Assembly (NCBI GenBank): GCA_965267335.1
Contig: OZ253953.1
Span: forward strand, 2,170,001 to 2,234,000
DNA: 64,000 nt
From: G965267335 sp965267335
GTDB taxonomy: Bacteria > Bacteroidota > Bacteroidia > Cytophagales > JAAEPT01
Direction of reading: 5' to 3'
The notes beneath the pieces were generated by a model. It was not told the DNA's origin. It saw only the letters and a program-made list of their open reading frames with translations, and did not search any database. The first letter of the stretch is position 1. Each line of letters begins with the position of its first letter. Shown in pieces: positions 19,005-27,757 of the stretch. The translations under genes and the position numbers were made by a program.

Positions 19005-19535
19005 TCAACTCACGTAGTTCGGATATGTGCTGTCTTTTTCTGATAGAATAGGAAGCTCAACCGGCCATTTAATATCTATAATGGGATCATTCCACCGAAG
19101 GCCTTTTTCCCTGGATGGTGAATAGAAAGCTGAAACCAAATAGGAAACCTCACAAGATTCAGAAAGAGTAAGAAATCCGTGTGCACAACCTTCAGGTACA
19201 TATAGCTGCTTGTGCTCATGATCTACTAATTCAACAGAATAATGTTTTAGGTAGGTAGGTGATTCTTCTCGAATATCAACAATGACATCCATAATTCGTC
19301 CCCTTGTGCAGCGGATTAGTTTGGCCTCTGCAGAGTCACCAGTTTGATAGTGCAGGCCTCTCAGTGTATGTTTTCTTTCTGACCTGGAAATATTGGCTTG
19401 CACAAAGTTGGTAACGAGTCCTTGTTCTGAAAACTCTTCTTTACAAAACAGCCTGGCAAAAAAGCCTCGATGATCCTCATGTTTGGTGGGCTCGATCAGA
19501 TAGGCGCCTTGTATATTGGTCTTAATGAATTTCAT
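19005..19535 (-). CDS. rmlC: dTDP-4-dehydrorhamnose 3,5-epimerase family protein
   Basis: 176 residues, full length for the cupin-fold RmlC family. Motifs: DHRGFFARLF, FVQANISRSERKHTLRGLHYQ with catalytic His62, AKLIRCTRGRIMDVIVDIR, VPEGCAHGFLTL, and YLVSAFYSP carrying the family Tyr positions (132/138), then RWNDP. The known reaction is 3,5-epimerisation of dTDP-4-keto-6-deoxyglucose. Without rmlA, rmlB or rmlD nearby, the substrate could be another NDP-4-keto sugar. The ATG overlaps the stop of the upstream epimerase gene (ATGA), so translational coupling is likely; it is the last gene of a four-gene operon. Confidence 0.88.
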   Translation of the reverse strand: MKFIKTNIQGAYLIEPTKHEDHRGFFARLFCKEEFSEQGLVTNFVQANISRSERKHTLRGLHYQTGDSAEAKLIRCTRGRIMDVIVDIREESPTYLKHYSVELVDHEHKQLYVPEGCAHGFLTLSESCEVSYLVSAFYSPSREKGLRWNDPIIDIKWPVELPILSEKDSTYPNYVS

Positions 19536-20533
19536 GTCGTTAATAAATGCATTCTTTTTTGTAATATTTTCAAGCGGATATATCGATCAGACTCAAAATC
19601 AGCTCGTCTGAAATTTGAATCCTTATATTGTTCCAGAAGATCTTGTAGCCCCTGTTTAAGCGGATGTCGTATGCCGAACGCAGGGATTACAGTTCGAAGC
19701 TTATCAAAGTTAACTTTGTAGTTTCTCGGATCATTGAGATGTTCTCCGGTATATGTAATTTCAGCTGATGGGATCAGGCCATGAACCAGGTTGGCTACCT
19801 CGCTGACCTGATAGTTTTCATCATTGGAACCTATGTTGATTACTTGATTGTGTGACACTTCAGCAGGAGCTTCGAGTAAAGCTTTGAACGCCCTGGCAAT
19901 ATCAATACAATGAATGAATGGTCTCCATGGGGTACCGTCACTTTTAATTTCAATTTTGTTTTTTGTGAAGGCACAAGCTAAAAGGTTATTAACCACGAGA
20001 TCTATGCGAAGAGCTGGAGAATAGCCAAAAGCTGTGGCATTTCTGAGAAAGACGGGGGAAAATCCCTCGCTTGCAAGTCGGCTGATATCGGCTTCTGCTT
20101 TAATCTTTGAAATTGCATATGGAGTAAGAGGTGAGGTAGCATCCGTTTCACTTAGGTATTCAGTACTTCCCTTTCCGTAAATCGAACAACTACTGGAAAA
20201 AAGAAACTTGGGTATTCCTGCCTTTTTTGCGAGTTGGGCCAGGTTTACGCTGGCCTCGTAATTAATGGATAGGGTTAATGCAGGGTCAATATCTCCCATT
20301 GGGTCATTTGAAAGTGCAGCCAAATGTATGACCGCATCATGTCCCTTTAAGTCACCTTCCCGAATCAGTCTTATGTCTTTACTTATTTCTTGTTGAGGTT
20401 TTTCTGATTTGAAGAATTCACAACCATCGAAGAGCCCTATATCACACCCGGTAACATCATGACCTGCAGTCTTCAAAATGGAAACCACATGGGCTCCAAT
20501 ATATCCTTTATGGCCTGTAACAAAGACTTTCAC
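19532..20533 (-). CDS. NAD-dependent epimerase/dehydratase (extended SDR)
   Basis: 333 residues. Rossmann motif GHKGYIG (7-13), DxxD-type loop after strand 2 (CDIGLFDG), HLAALS, the Ser cluster FSSSCSIYG and catalytic YxxxK (Tyr139, Lys143; PYAISK), then RNATAFGYSP and the WRPFIHCIDIARA segment. This is the extended SDR family that includes UDP-glucose 4-epimerases and GDP/dTDP-sugar enzymes; exact sugar unknown. The start is GTG at 20533, because the nucleotide-binding strand begins immediately; GTGA overlaps the stop of the upstream gene. It likely makes an NDP-sugar for surface glycan together with its three operon partners. Confidence 0.88.
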   Translation of the reverse strand: MKVFVTGHKGYIGAHVVSILKTAGHDVTGCDIGLFDGCEFFKSEKPQQEISKDIRLIREGDLKGHDAVIHLAALSNDPMGDIDPALTLSINYEASVNLAQLAKKAGIPKFLFSSSCSIYGKGSTEYLSETDATSPLTPYAISKIKAEADISRLASEGFSPVFLRNATAFGYSPALRIDLVVNNLLACAFTKNKIEIKSDGTPWRPFIHCIDIARAFKALLEAPAEVSHNQVINIGSNDENYQVSEVANLVHGLIPSAEITYTGEHLNDPRNYKVNFDKLRTVIPAFGIRHPLKQGLQDLLEQYKDSNFRRADFESDRYIRLKILQKRMHLLTT

Positions 20534-21468
20534 CGCTGTTTCCTTTGACTAATCAAGTTAAAAATTTTCTTTGCTTCTTGTCGAATTTGATTCTCACACT
20601 GATAGTTTGTGATGGCTTTCAGTTTGGCTGAATCGACAAAAAGTGATTCAGAGCTGGTGCTTTTATCATTTTGATTTACTGTGATTTCTATTGAACTCCC
20701 ATATTCGGATTGATAAGCCTTTATAACCTCTTGTGCAATATCCAGAGTGCTGTAGGTTTTTTCAGAACTTAAATTATAGGTCCCGGATGTATTAGGTTGC
20801 TTTAAAAGATTGTTTGTAATTTTACAGACATCGCCCATCCAAATAAAATCTCGTTGACTCTGTCCATTGGATTTGAGTTGAATCTGGTTTTGTGCTATTG
20901 CCATCCTTGCCAGATCGTTTAATATTAAATACCATTTACTTGTGTTCGGGTCGATCGGACATCCATAGCTATTGGTAAGGCGTAAAATAACGGGTTTCAT
21001 ACCTGTCATTTCAGAAAAGGATTCTACTTCTTGTTCTGCTGAGAGGTGAGTTTCTGCGTATGGGTTTTTAGGAGAAGGTGTATGGTCCTCGGTGATGTGA
21101 CCTTCGTAAGTGCCATATACTTGGAAGGTAGATAAGTAAATGAATTGAGTGTTTTCGGGGTTCGGAAGGTTTCTCAAAACATTCTGGGTTCCCTCAATGT
21201 TGGTTTTATGAGCAATAGACGGATAATTTTCTATAAAGGAGTCGTTAGCACTCGCCAAATGAATAATAGTATCGAATTTTTCAGTTAACGCTTTTCTGCA
21301 ATCACTCCAAGCCGTAATGTCACAGGCTATAAATGGTAAATGCTTTAACTCTGGTATATTTCTTTTGTATTTGGAGAGTATTGTGACCTGATGTCCTATT
21401 CGTGAAAGATATCGACTAAGCCACGAGCCTAGATTGCCATATCCTCCAGTGATAAGTATTTTTTGCAT
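20530..21468 (-). CDS. NAD-dependent epimerase/dehydratase with YxxxH instead of YxxxK
   Basis: 312 residues. Rossmann motif GGYGNLG (8-14), HLASAN, LSTFQVYG, then the catalytic Tyr in PYAETHLSAE: Tyr137 is followed four residues later by His141 where extended SDRs normally have Lys. C-terminal substrate-binding features (RLTNSYGCP, RDFIWMGDV) look intact. The ATG at 21468 is chosen over a TTG one codon upstream. It lies 8 bp after the methyltransferase gene and overlaps the next epimerase gene by GTGA, so all are co-transcribed. It could be an active variant or a changed enzyme. Substrate unknown. Confidence 0.85.
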   Translation of the reverse strand: MQKILITGGYGNLGSWLSRYLSRIGHQVTILSKYKRNIPELKHLPFIACDITAWSDCRKALTEKFDTIIHLASANDSFIENYPSIAHKTNIEGTQNVLRNLPNPENTQFIYLSTFQVYGTYEGHITEDHTPSPKNPYAETHLSAEQEVESFSEMTGMKPVILRLTNSYGCPIDPNTSKWYLILNDLARMAIAQNQIQLKSNGQSQRDFIWMGDVCKITNNLLKQPNTSGTYNLSSEKTYSTLDIAQEVIKAYQSEYGSSIEITVNQNDKSTSSESLFVDSAKLKAITNYQCENQIRQEAKKIFNLISQRKQR

Positions 21469-21476
21469 CAATTAAA

Positions 21477-22247
21477 TTACTCCTTTACGCAGAGGTAGAT
21501 TTTTTCCTGGGATGGTAATGCATATTTTTGAGCAAGCTCATCACCCAGCTCTTTCCGTAGGTTTTCTTCGATGACCTTGAAACCTCCCTTTCTCAACCGA
21601 TCTCCATAGTCTCTGCCATAGATACGCAGATGATCATCTTGTTTGAAGTGTTTTTCTCTTTCTTTCGGGTCAGTAATCGTGGGGTCTTCATAAGTTGTTT
21701 CAAGGCTGTAATCCATTGGAGATTGCATAATGGCCCATCCTTTAGGTTTTAGAACACGCTTAAATTCACTCATCACTTTGAAATCGTCATCTACATGCTC
21801 GAGGACATGATTACAAAAGACTACATCAAAGGTATTATCATCGAAGGGGATATCATGGACATCCATTTTTACTTTTGCAAGAGGAGACTCTAAATCTGCG
21901 GTAATGTAATCCAGGTTTTTAAGCTTGTCGAATCTTTTCAAAAAACAGAGTTCCGGTGCCACATGGAGTACTTTTAGTTTAGCTTCGAAAAAATTAGTTT
22001 TCTCTTTCAGGTAAATCCATATCAGTCGATGTCGTTCCAGAGACAAGCATTTCGGGCACAGAGCATTAGGCCTTGACGAATTTCCGCGACCATATGGAAG
22101 GAATTTCCTGTAATTGGATTCACATACGGTACATTTAACTTTCTTGCCGAGATAAAATATTGATAGCATTCTGGCAAGAATATGAGCGAATTTCTGCAAA
22201 TGCTTTCGGGGTATTGTACGAAGTGCCCAACTGATGATTCTTTTCAT
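21477..22247 (-). CDS. Class I SAM-dependent methyltransferase with N-terminal zinc-ribbon-like Cys pairs
   Basis: 256 residues. A basic N-terminus is followed by two Cys pairs (CTVC and CPKC, about 39-66) suggesting a metal-binding ribbon, then a Methyltransf_11-type fold: VLHVAPE (degenerate motif I), ITADLES, MDVHDIPFDDNTFDVVFCNHVLEHVDDD and the LKPKGWAIMQ motif. A tail rich in DYGDRLRKGGF is typical of bacterial methyltransferases found in polysaccharide loci. First gene of the operon with two epimerases and rmlC; a perfect TAnnTTTG box lies 8 bp before its ATG. Probably methylates a sugar or glycolipid intermediate; that role is inferred from neighbours. Confidence 0.85.
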   Translation of the reverse strand: MKRIISWALRTIPRKHLQKFAHILARMLSIFYLGKKVKCTVCESNYRKFLPYGRGNSSRPNALCPKCLSLERHRLIWIYLKEKTNFFEAKLKVLHVAPELCFLKRFDKLKNLDYITADLESPLAKVKMDVHDIPFDDNTFDVVFCNHVLEHVDDDFKVMSEFKRVLKPKGWAIMQSPMDYSLETTYEDPTITDPKEREKHFKQDDHLRIYGRDYGDRLRKGGFKVIEENLRKELGDELAQKYALPSQEKIYLCVKE

Positions 22248-22255
22248 AGCAGCGG

Positions 22256-22263
22256 CAAATATA
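22256..22263 (-). promoter_or_regulatory. Bacteroidota -7 box (TATATTTG) of the methyltransferase/epimerase operon
   Basis: The minus strand reads TATATTTG, matching TAnnTTTG, 8 bp before the ATG. No convincing -33 TTG at standard spacing. The 12-bp string TATATTTGCCGC is repeated exactly before the GTG of the mannosyltransferase gene at 55.2 kb. Confidence 0.5.
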
Positions 22264-22312
22264 CCCTATGGTCGGTGAATTATAAATTTTTTATAAACAA
22301 ATAGGGATTTGG

Positions 22313-22963
22313 TTAGTGCTCATTAATGAATTGGGAAGGGGAGAGCTGGTTTTCTGGAAGCTTGTTTTCGTACCCACCACCTACAGGGTTGACTGCACCT
22401 TTTCGAAGCTCAAGGTGCAGGTGTGCCCAATAAGCACCATCAGCATTTCCAATTGTTCCTATTGGAATTCCCTTTGTAATGAGTTGCCCTTTTTGTACCA
22501 ACATGGTATCTAAATGGCCATAAAGGGACTCTATTGCATAGGGCGTGCTATCCTTGTCTTGAACGTAATGGGTGATTTTTATAACGTTGCCCCAGCCCGG
22601 GCCAGCGTGTTCGCAATAATTAACATACCCATTAGCAATACAGTAAATAGTATCGCCTAGATCAGAATTTCCTCCACCAACACCATTCCAATCTTCTCCA
22701 AGATGCAACCCGTTGAACGAAGTGTTTTTTTCTCCGTGTTCCTGAGCTTTGTAGTATCCTTTTCCATCAGGTGGGCCCACCGGGTAATCGAAAGAGTCGG
22801 CCAGCTTTTTGGGTATTGAATCACCGGGTTCGCACTCTGTTGCTGTAGTATCCTTATTATCTACAGCTGTTGAATGAGCCTTTTTTGAGTTTACTCTCGG
22901 TGACGACTCCTGGCAGAAGGTCAATGAGATAACAAGAAGAGCTACGGTTAGTAGCTTAGCCAT
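22313..22963 (-). CDS. M23-family metallopeptidase lipoprotein
   Basis: 216 residues. Lipobox LTFC (Cys17). A Ser/Thr/Asp-rich linker is followed by a LytM/M23 domain (about 70-210) with intact zinc motifs: HLGED (HxxxD) and AHLHLE (HxH), plus YGHLDTM. M23 enzymes are typically peptidoglycan endopeptidases; the family also includes scaffolding members, but the complete ligand set suggests activity. Its start overlaps the end of the upstream DUF3857-type gene by 8 bp, so it is the last gene of an operon with two DUF3857/transglutaminase-like proteins and a membrane protein. A short AT-rich inverted repeat (about 22290-22306) follows the gene. Confidence 0.87.
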   Translation of the reverse strand: MAKLLTVALLVISLTFCQESSPRVNSKKAHSTAVDNKDTTATECEPGDSIPKKLADSFDYPVGPPDGKGYYKAQEHGEKNTSFNGLHLGEDWNGVGGGNSDLGDTIYCIANGYVNYCEHAGPGWGNVIKITHYVQDKDSTPYAIESLYGHLDTMLVQKGQLITKGIPIGTIGNADGAYWAHLHLELRKGAVNPVGGGYENKLPENQLSPSQFINEH

Positions 22964-25052
22964 TTATTTTTCTCAGAAGTATTTTTGACTGAGTGAAATC
23001 TGTGGCGGATTGCAAGTAATCTACCATATTACTCCAATCTTCCAAAGAAGGGTGATCCGTTTTGTACGTCTTTACAGAGTGAATGGTAAGTTTATCTCCC
23101 TCCACCGAAACAGTGCTAACAAATGAACCAGATGAGCATTCGGACTTATATTCCAATCCATTACCTGTTTCCAGCTTATAGCCATAGGGTAAATCCAATA
23201 CGATGGTGTAATCATATATCTTCGGGTAGTTGACATATATCTCCTGGTTCCTTTCAAGGTCTTCCTCTTTGACGTGTATTTGTCCCCCAATGAAGAGTCC
23301 TATTGGTATAATTAAGTTCTCTCCTGATGTATAAATGCCGTCATCAACAGTAAATTCTTCATCAAATTCGATTCCTGGGTTTTTGTTATGAACCCGGTCT
23401 TCAGGATCAGTAAGCTTGTTGATATATTCCATATCCACCTCCAGGTTATCTACGAAATATTCATCCACATTCAGATCATCCAATGAATTTTGTGCTCGGT
23501 CTTCCATGTACAACGAGTGGTATTCATTAATCTGGTCGAGGTATTTTTCATAGCTTGAACGAGCGTAATACGATACTTTGTCCATAGCCTTCTGGTATTC
23601 TGCCATGGCAGTCACTTTCCCTGCTTCTTTCATTCTAAATTGTCCTGTGAGTTCTGAGTTTTTGCGAATCTTAATTTTAGATTCTACCAGGTCTAATGAA
23701 AGATTGAGGGTTTCTTTGAAGGTGTTGTACTCGGGTTCAACATCAGGAAGAAGAATGATTTCGTGTTCAATTTTCTTCTCATTGGTGGTATTTGTGAATG
23801 CGATGGCTTTGGTATTACGAATGGATGGAGGTAGGTCTGATACTTCGCCATATTTTCCGTTCCAGCATAAGTAAATCGTTTCGTCTCCTTCCTGAACCTT
23901 AAAGAGCCATACTACTTCGTCAAAGAGCAAGATGTCCTTGAAGGTGCCAAAGTGTTTTGGTACTGCCGCTACAAGTTGATAGTCGTAATTTTTAGCCTCT
24001 AAAAACAACTCAGAAAAAGCGTAGTATTTCTTCGCTGATGACGCCTTATTGATTAAATAGTTGTGCCATACTTTTAGTGCTTTCACGCGGTCATCTCTGT
24101 TGGATGTCCAATAACTATAGTAGAACGTATTTTTCTGTTGGTTGTACTCTTGCCTGTAACCTATTTTATACCTCCTGAAGGAGTTGGCCAGCTCAGCTGG
24201 GCTAGGGGCGGTTTTTCTCGGTGTGCCCATTTCACCAACGAAGTAATTTGTTTTGTACAGTTTGGATTTTGCTATAAATACAACCTGAAATTTGATTGAT
24301 GGTCTGCTGATGAGTTCATAATCGAAAAGTAAATCGTCTTTACGATCAATATTACTGAGAACCAGCTCGTAGGTTTTATCCGGGTGTTTTGAATCATCAT
24401 TGGTTGGCAACTCAACTAGACCGGGAGCTCCGTTATATGAATTGAAATTCACATAAAAGTTTTTACTCACCGTGAAGGTGTATCGTTGGTAAAGAACGGG
24501 GTACCTACTGTCTGTATTGAAATACAAAGGGTCAAAAGCAAATTCACCAACATCTTTAGAATAGGTGTTCTTCTTCCGATAGGAATACTCAATAATGTCT
24601 CCGACTTCAAGGCCAGGCACCGCTAACTTTTCATAAGACTTATGACTGAAAAGTGACCTAAAAAGTCTTGGTACATCGCTAGGGACAATGTTTTTCGAGA
24701 CCTTTTCTTTATCAATATCGATATCATTCCTTGTACCATTCTTCTTTATGACACTGATCTTATAGTCGGATTCATCTGCAAAGTAAAACTTGGAATACCT
24801 ACGTACGGCTGCACGGTCTAATAACTTAATTCTTCGCTTAACAGACTCCAGATAGCCAACAGAAATGCCTTTATCAAAGAATTCATTGTTAACATCGCTA
24901 AAAATCACAACTGCAGATTCGTTGTCCCATTTCTGTGGGAGTTGAATGTTATGTTTTTTCAGCGAATCAGGGAGCTTACTAGCTATGACAGGACTTGAAA
25001 GAATCCCGAACTGAATAAGTATGATTGAGTAAATTAGTTTCTTTGCAAGCAT
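22956..25052 (-). CDS. DUF3857-type protein with degenerate transglutaminase-like region
   Basis: 698 residues. Signal peptide ending near VIASK. The N-terminal about 280 residues resemble the DUF3857 domain (RRIKLLDRAAVRRYSKFYF, LEVGDIIEYSYRKK, YTFTVSKNFYVNF). The central region occupies the place of a transglutaminase domain but lacks the YGDCKG Cys motif and clear His/Asp partners (the counterpart reads AAVPKHFGTFKDILLFD). The C-terminal part (about 560-698) is the beta-rich tail of the family. The start overlaps the upstream paralogous gene by 19 bp. Family function is unknown. The likeliest reading is a catalytically dead periplasmic partner of its neighbour (inference). Confidence 0.75.
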   Translation of the reverse strand: MLAKKLIYSIILIQFGILSSPVIASKLPDSLKKHNIQLPQKWDNESAVVIFSDVNNEFFDKGISVGYLESVKRRIKLLDRAAVRRYSKFYFADESDYKISVIKKNGTRNDIDIDKEKVSKNIVPSDVPRLFRSLFSHKSYEKLAVPGLEVGDIIEYSYRKKNTYSKDVGEFAFDPLYFNTDSRYPVLYQRYTFTVSKNFYVNFNSYNGAPGLVELPTNDDSKHPDKTYELVLSNIDRKDDLLFDYELISRPSIKFQVVFIAKSKLYKTNYFVGEMGTPRKTAPSPAELANSFRRYKIGYRQEYNQQKNTFYYSYWTSNRDDRVKALKVWHNYLINKASSAKKYYAFSELFLEAKNYDYQLVAAVPKHFGTFKDILLFDEVVWLFKVQEGDETIYLCWNGKYGEVSDLPPSIRNTKAIAFTNTTNEKKIEHEIILLPDVEPEYNTFKETLNLSLDLVESKIKIRKNSELTGQFRMKEAGKVTAMAEYQKAMDKVSYYARSSYEKYLDQINEYHSLYMEDRAQNSLDDLNVDEYFVDNLEVDMEYINKLTDPEDRVHNKNPGIEFDEEFTVDDGIYTSGENLIIPIGLFIGGQIHVKEEDLERNQEIYVNYPKIYDYTIVLDLPYGYKLETGNGLEYKSECSSGSFVSTVSVEGDKLTIHSVKTYKTDHPSLEDWSNMVDYLQSATDFTQSKILLRKING

Positions 25053-27040
25053 ATATAATCTTTGGAATATTTTGTGATTTTCTTCATAGCCTCATTCCAG
25101 TCACCAACTTTATCAGCGTCTAGTTTCCAGTCATTAAGGGTTACAATTTTGGTAAGTACGATTGAGGACTGTTCCTGGCGATAAGAGTAATTAAAGCTTA
25201 TTGGTCCGGCATCGATATTGAGGCTTTCGGGTAGATATTGAACCTTGAATCCAGCAGGTATTTTCAGTCGTACTTCAGTGATATCCTTTTTCTTATGGTC
25301 CAATTTATAGGGGGTTCTTCGGTTGCTGTCAATAAGCAGGTCTGAATAATTACCCTCGCCATCAACATTAAGGTTGAGAAAAACCTCTTTTTCCAGGATA
25401 AGGAGTTTGTTTCTATAAGTAATATCAAATTCAAATTCAGTCCTTTGATCCCGGTCATCGAGATCTGGTAAGCTTAGGTTTTCGGTTGTGATGTTTTTAT
25501 CACCACCTGTTAAAAAGTAGTCTATGCCTTTTTCTTTAAGGTTGGACTCTAATCCTGTGTACAGATACAATAGGGAGTTTTTACTTTCACCCCTATAGGA
25601 TATTTCAGCATGACCTTTCACTATAGCCTCATCCAATTCCAAATCAAATTTCTTGTAGTTTCCGTTATAAGAAACGGGTAGGCTTGGTATTTTTTTCAGG
25701 ATGAACTTATCTCCATCTTCGATCAAAGCAACCCGCTCCTGTATGCGTTGTGCTATGTCTCCCAGGGCACTTTTCTTTTCTGTTGGGTCGAGAAATACAG
25801 CTCCAGTGTCGGTCATAACGGCACATATCATATGATTGTCATTGGATAGAGATGGGAAGTTATAATTATACTTATCGCTGATTCTATTGGTTCCAACCCA
25901 TGCAAGTCGGGCATCTATTCCACAGTGTTTTAACATGGTCTTGGTGAGATTGGCCATCCCTTTACAGTCCCCATATTTTTTCGTGCATACATTTTGGGCA
26001 TTATCTGGTTTGAAACCCCATATACCATCTTCAAATGCGATATACCGGATGTTATCCTGTATCCAGTAGAATATGGCCTTAGTCTTTTCCAGTTCGGTTG
26101 TTTTACCCTCAGTTAATGAATCTGTCAGTGTTTTGATGAACTCAGAACTATTGTCGACATCACTTACAAGTCCTTTGTACCATTCATACTGAGCCTGTAT
26201 GTCTCCAAAAAGAGTGATTTCTTTTTGTCCTTTTTTCATACTTTTCATTACCAGGACAAGGTGAGGCTCAAAATAGGTATAGCCTACAGCATTTTCTTCA
26301 TCCATAAACTTTTCGACACCGGTTACTTCAAATGAAATCTTTTTGAAGGGTACTAGCTCATTGTCAATCTTGTATTTGGTGTCTTTAACTTCTTTTTTGA
26401 TTTGTATAGAATCGCAATTCAATTCATGAATCTCTACATCTAACCAGGTAGGAACAATGAATTCAACTGTATGTGTAAGAATTGGTAAATCTTGTCTCAG
26501 GTGTATCAGACTAAGATGTCTGAAGTCTGTGTATTTTTTGTCGTACGAAAACTCCCGAAACTGAGCATATTGATCGAAGTCATAATTATAAAATTTGAGC
26601 TTCGAGTCTGTATTAAAGATTGACTGTTGTTGGATATCAGAAGTTCTGAATGAAGTTTCGTATTTCCCCTTGCGCTTAAATTTGGCTTTTGTCTTATCCG
26701 ATGTATAAAGACTGGAAACTCTTGAATTATTATTAACACTTTCCCTAAGAGTATAAGAAACCGACTCTTTATTGAGGAGGCAAAGTTCAGCATCTACTCG
26801 CTTTTTGATTACCACAGGTGAGTTGCCCTTACCAGGGTTAAACGTATAAACCTGTTTGTATTTAGAATAAATTAGTTTTTCACCTTCGGCCCATTTCTCC
26901 TTTTTGGATAGTGATCGCAATTTTTTTTCGATCACGGTGACCCGATCAAAATCATGATCATTGTAGTACTGGGCGAACAGGCTATTGCTTAAAGGTGATA
27001 AAATGAGTAGGGTGGATAGAAAAGCTTTATAGAAACGCAC
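25034..27040 (-). CDS. DUF3857 plus transglutaminase-like protein
   Basis: 668 residues. Signal peptide (MRFYKAFLSTLLILSPLSNS, cleavage near LFAQ). DUF3857-like region about 60-290, then a transglutaminase core: FYWIQDNIRYIAFEDG, the nucleophile motif KKYGDCKGMANL (Cys359), the His in SNDNHMICAV, and Asp in VFLDPTEK; the triad looks complete. A beta-rich C-terminal domain follows. Start is GTG at 27040; the signal peptide begins there and no ATG lies nearby. Proteins of this type are common in Bacteroidota envelopes but their substrates are not established. It is translationally coupled to the next paralog and sits 24 bp after a membrane protein gene. Confidence 0.85.
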   Translation of the reverse strand: MRFYKAFLSTLLILSPLSNSLFAQYYNDHDFDRVTVIEKKLRSLSKKEKWAEGEKLIYSKYKQVYTFNPGKGNSPVVIKKRVDAELCLLNKESVSYTLRESVNNNSRVSSLYTSDKTKAKFKRKGKYETSFRTSDIQQQSIFNTDSKLKFYNYDFDQYAQFREFSYDKKYTDFRHLSLIHLRQDLPILTHTVEFIVPTWLDVEIHELNCDSIQIKKEVKDTKYKIDNELVPFKKISFEVTGVEKFMDEENAVGYTYFEPHLVLVMKSMKKGQKEITLFGDIQAQYEWYKGLVSDVDNSSEFIKTLTDSLTEGKTTELEKTKAIFYWIQDNIRYIAFEDGIWGFKPDNAQNVCTKKYGDCKGMANLTKTMLKHCGIDARLAWVGTNRISDKYNYNFPSLSNDNHMICAVMTDTGAVFLDPTEKKSALGDIAQRIQERVALIEDGDKFILKKIPSLPVSYNGNYKKFDLELDEAIVKGHAEISYRGESKNSLLYLYTGLESNLKEKGIDYFLTGGDKNITTENLSLPDLDDRDQRTEFEFDITYRNKLLILEKEVFLNLNVDGEGNYSDLLIDSNRRTPYKLDHKKKDITEVRLKIPAGFKVQYLPESLNIDAGPISFNYSYRQEQSSIVLTKIVTLNDWKLDADKVGDWNEAMKKITKYSKDYICLQRN

Positions 27041-27064
27041 TTTATAAGGTTTGAGTCAAAAATA

Positions 27065-27646
27065 TCAGTTAAGTGATTGGATTAGTTCCACTAACGAGAG
27101 TACCAATATAACATTTAGATTTTGAAGTACACCATTTTTATAAACAGGTTCTTTTTCAGGTGATAATCGAATGGTACCAATCATGCCCACAATGAGGTAG
27201 TTGATGTTCAATGCTATTTTCATAAACTGATCAGTATCGTCAGGTATATTCCTGAAAGCAACCTGGAATAATAGTCCTCCGATAAGACCATAGAAAAATA
27301 GTCCCGTATCTTTATATTCAACTTTTTTGGAAAGTACTTCTGGTAACATAATGAGCGCAAATAAGGCAAATCCAGCCTGACCAGCGTAATAAATCCACGA
27401 CTCCGCAGGTGTATCGAAATATGGAGCAAGGATATAGAAAGTGTGCAGTAACAACAGCAGCAAAGGGACTACAAAAATAGATTTTTGAAGCTTGAAGATA
27501 TAGTATACACAAAGTAGGGCTAAGGAGATTCTTCCGGTCATTTCCATGTAAGCATGTGTGGAACTAGTACTACTTATGAATGCATTCAAACCACAAGCTA
27601 TACTTACAACTATCAATAAAATCTCTATTCCTTTTTCGGGCTTCAT
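27065..27646 (-). CDS. Hypothetical multi-pass membrane protein
   Basis: 193 residues with about six hydrophobic segments, starting ILLIVVSIACGLNAF, LALLCVYYIFKL and VVPLLLLLLHTFYIL, and ending VILVLSLVELI. No family recognised. It is the first gene of the operon leading to two DUF3857-type proteins and the M23 lipoprotein, with 24 bp to the next start. No strong TAnnTTTG box is visible upstream. Confidence 0.75.
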   Translation of the reverse strand: MKPEKGIEILLIVVSIACGLNAFISSTSSTHAYMEMTGRISLALLCVYYIFKLQKSIFVVPLLLLLLHTFYILAPYFDTPAESWIYYAGQAGFALFALIMLPEVLSKKVEYKDTGLFFYGLIGGLLFQVAFRNIPDDTDQFMKIALNINYLIVGMIGTIRLSPEKEPVYKNGVLQNLNVILVLSLVELIQSLN

Positions 27647-27703
27647 TACGATACTATTAATACGGTTTGTTAATTAGGTTACAATCTGGTTAAAAAAAAG
27701 TTC

Positions 27704-27738
27704 AAATAAAAAACCCTGAAACGATAGTCTCAGGGTTT
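27704..27738 (-). terminator. Rho-independent terminator after the barrel/Ig-repeat gene
   Basis: On the minus strand a stem AAACCCTGA/TCAGGGTTT (arms 27730-27738 and 27711-27719), extendable by three inner pairs to a TATC tetraloop, is followed by a T-rich tract (TTTATTTG). It begins 20 bp after the stop codon at 27758. Confidence 0.85.
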
Positions 27739-27757
27739 GATTAAATATTGATGCAGA

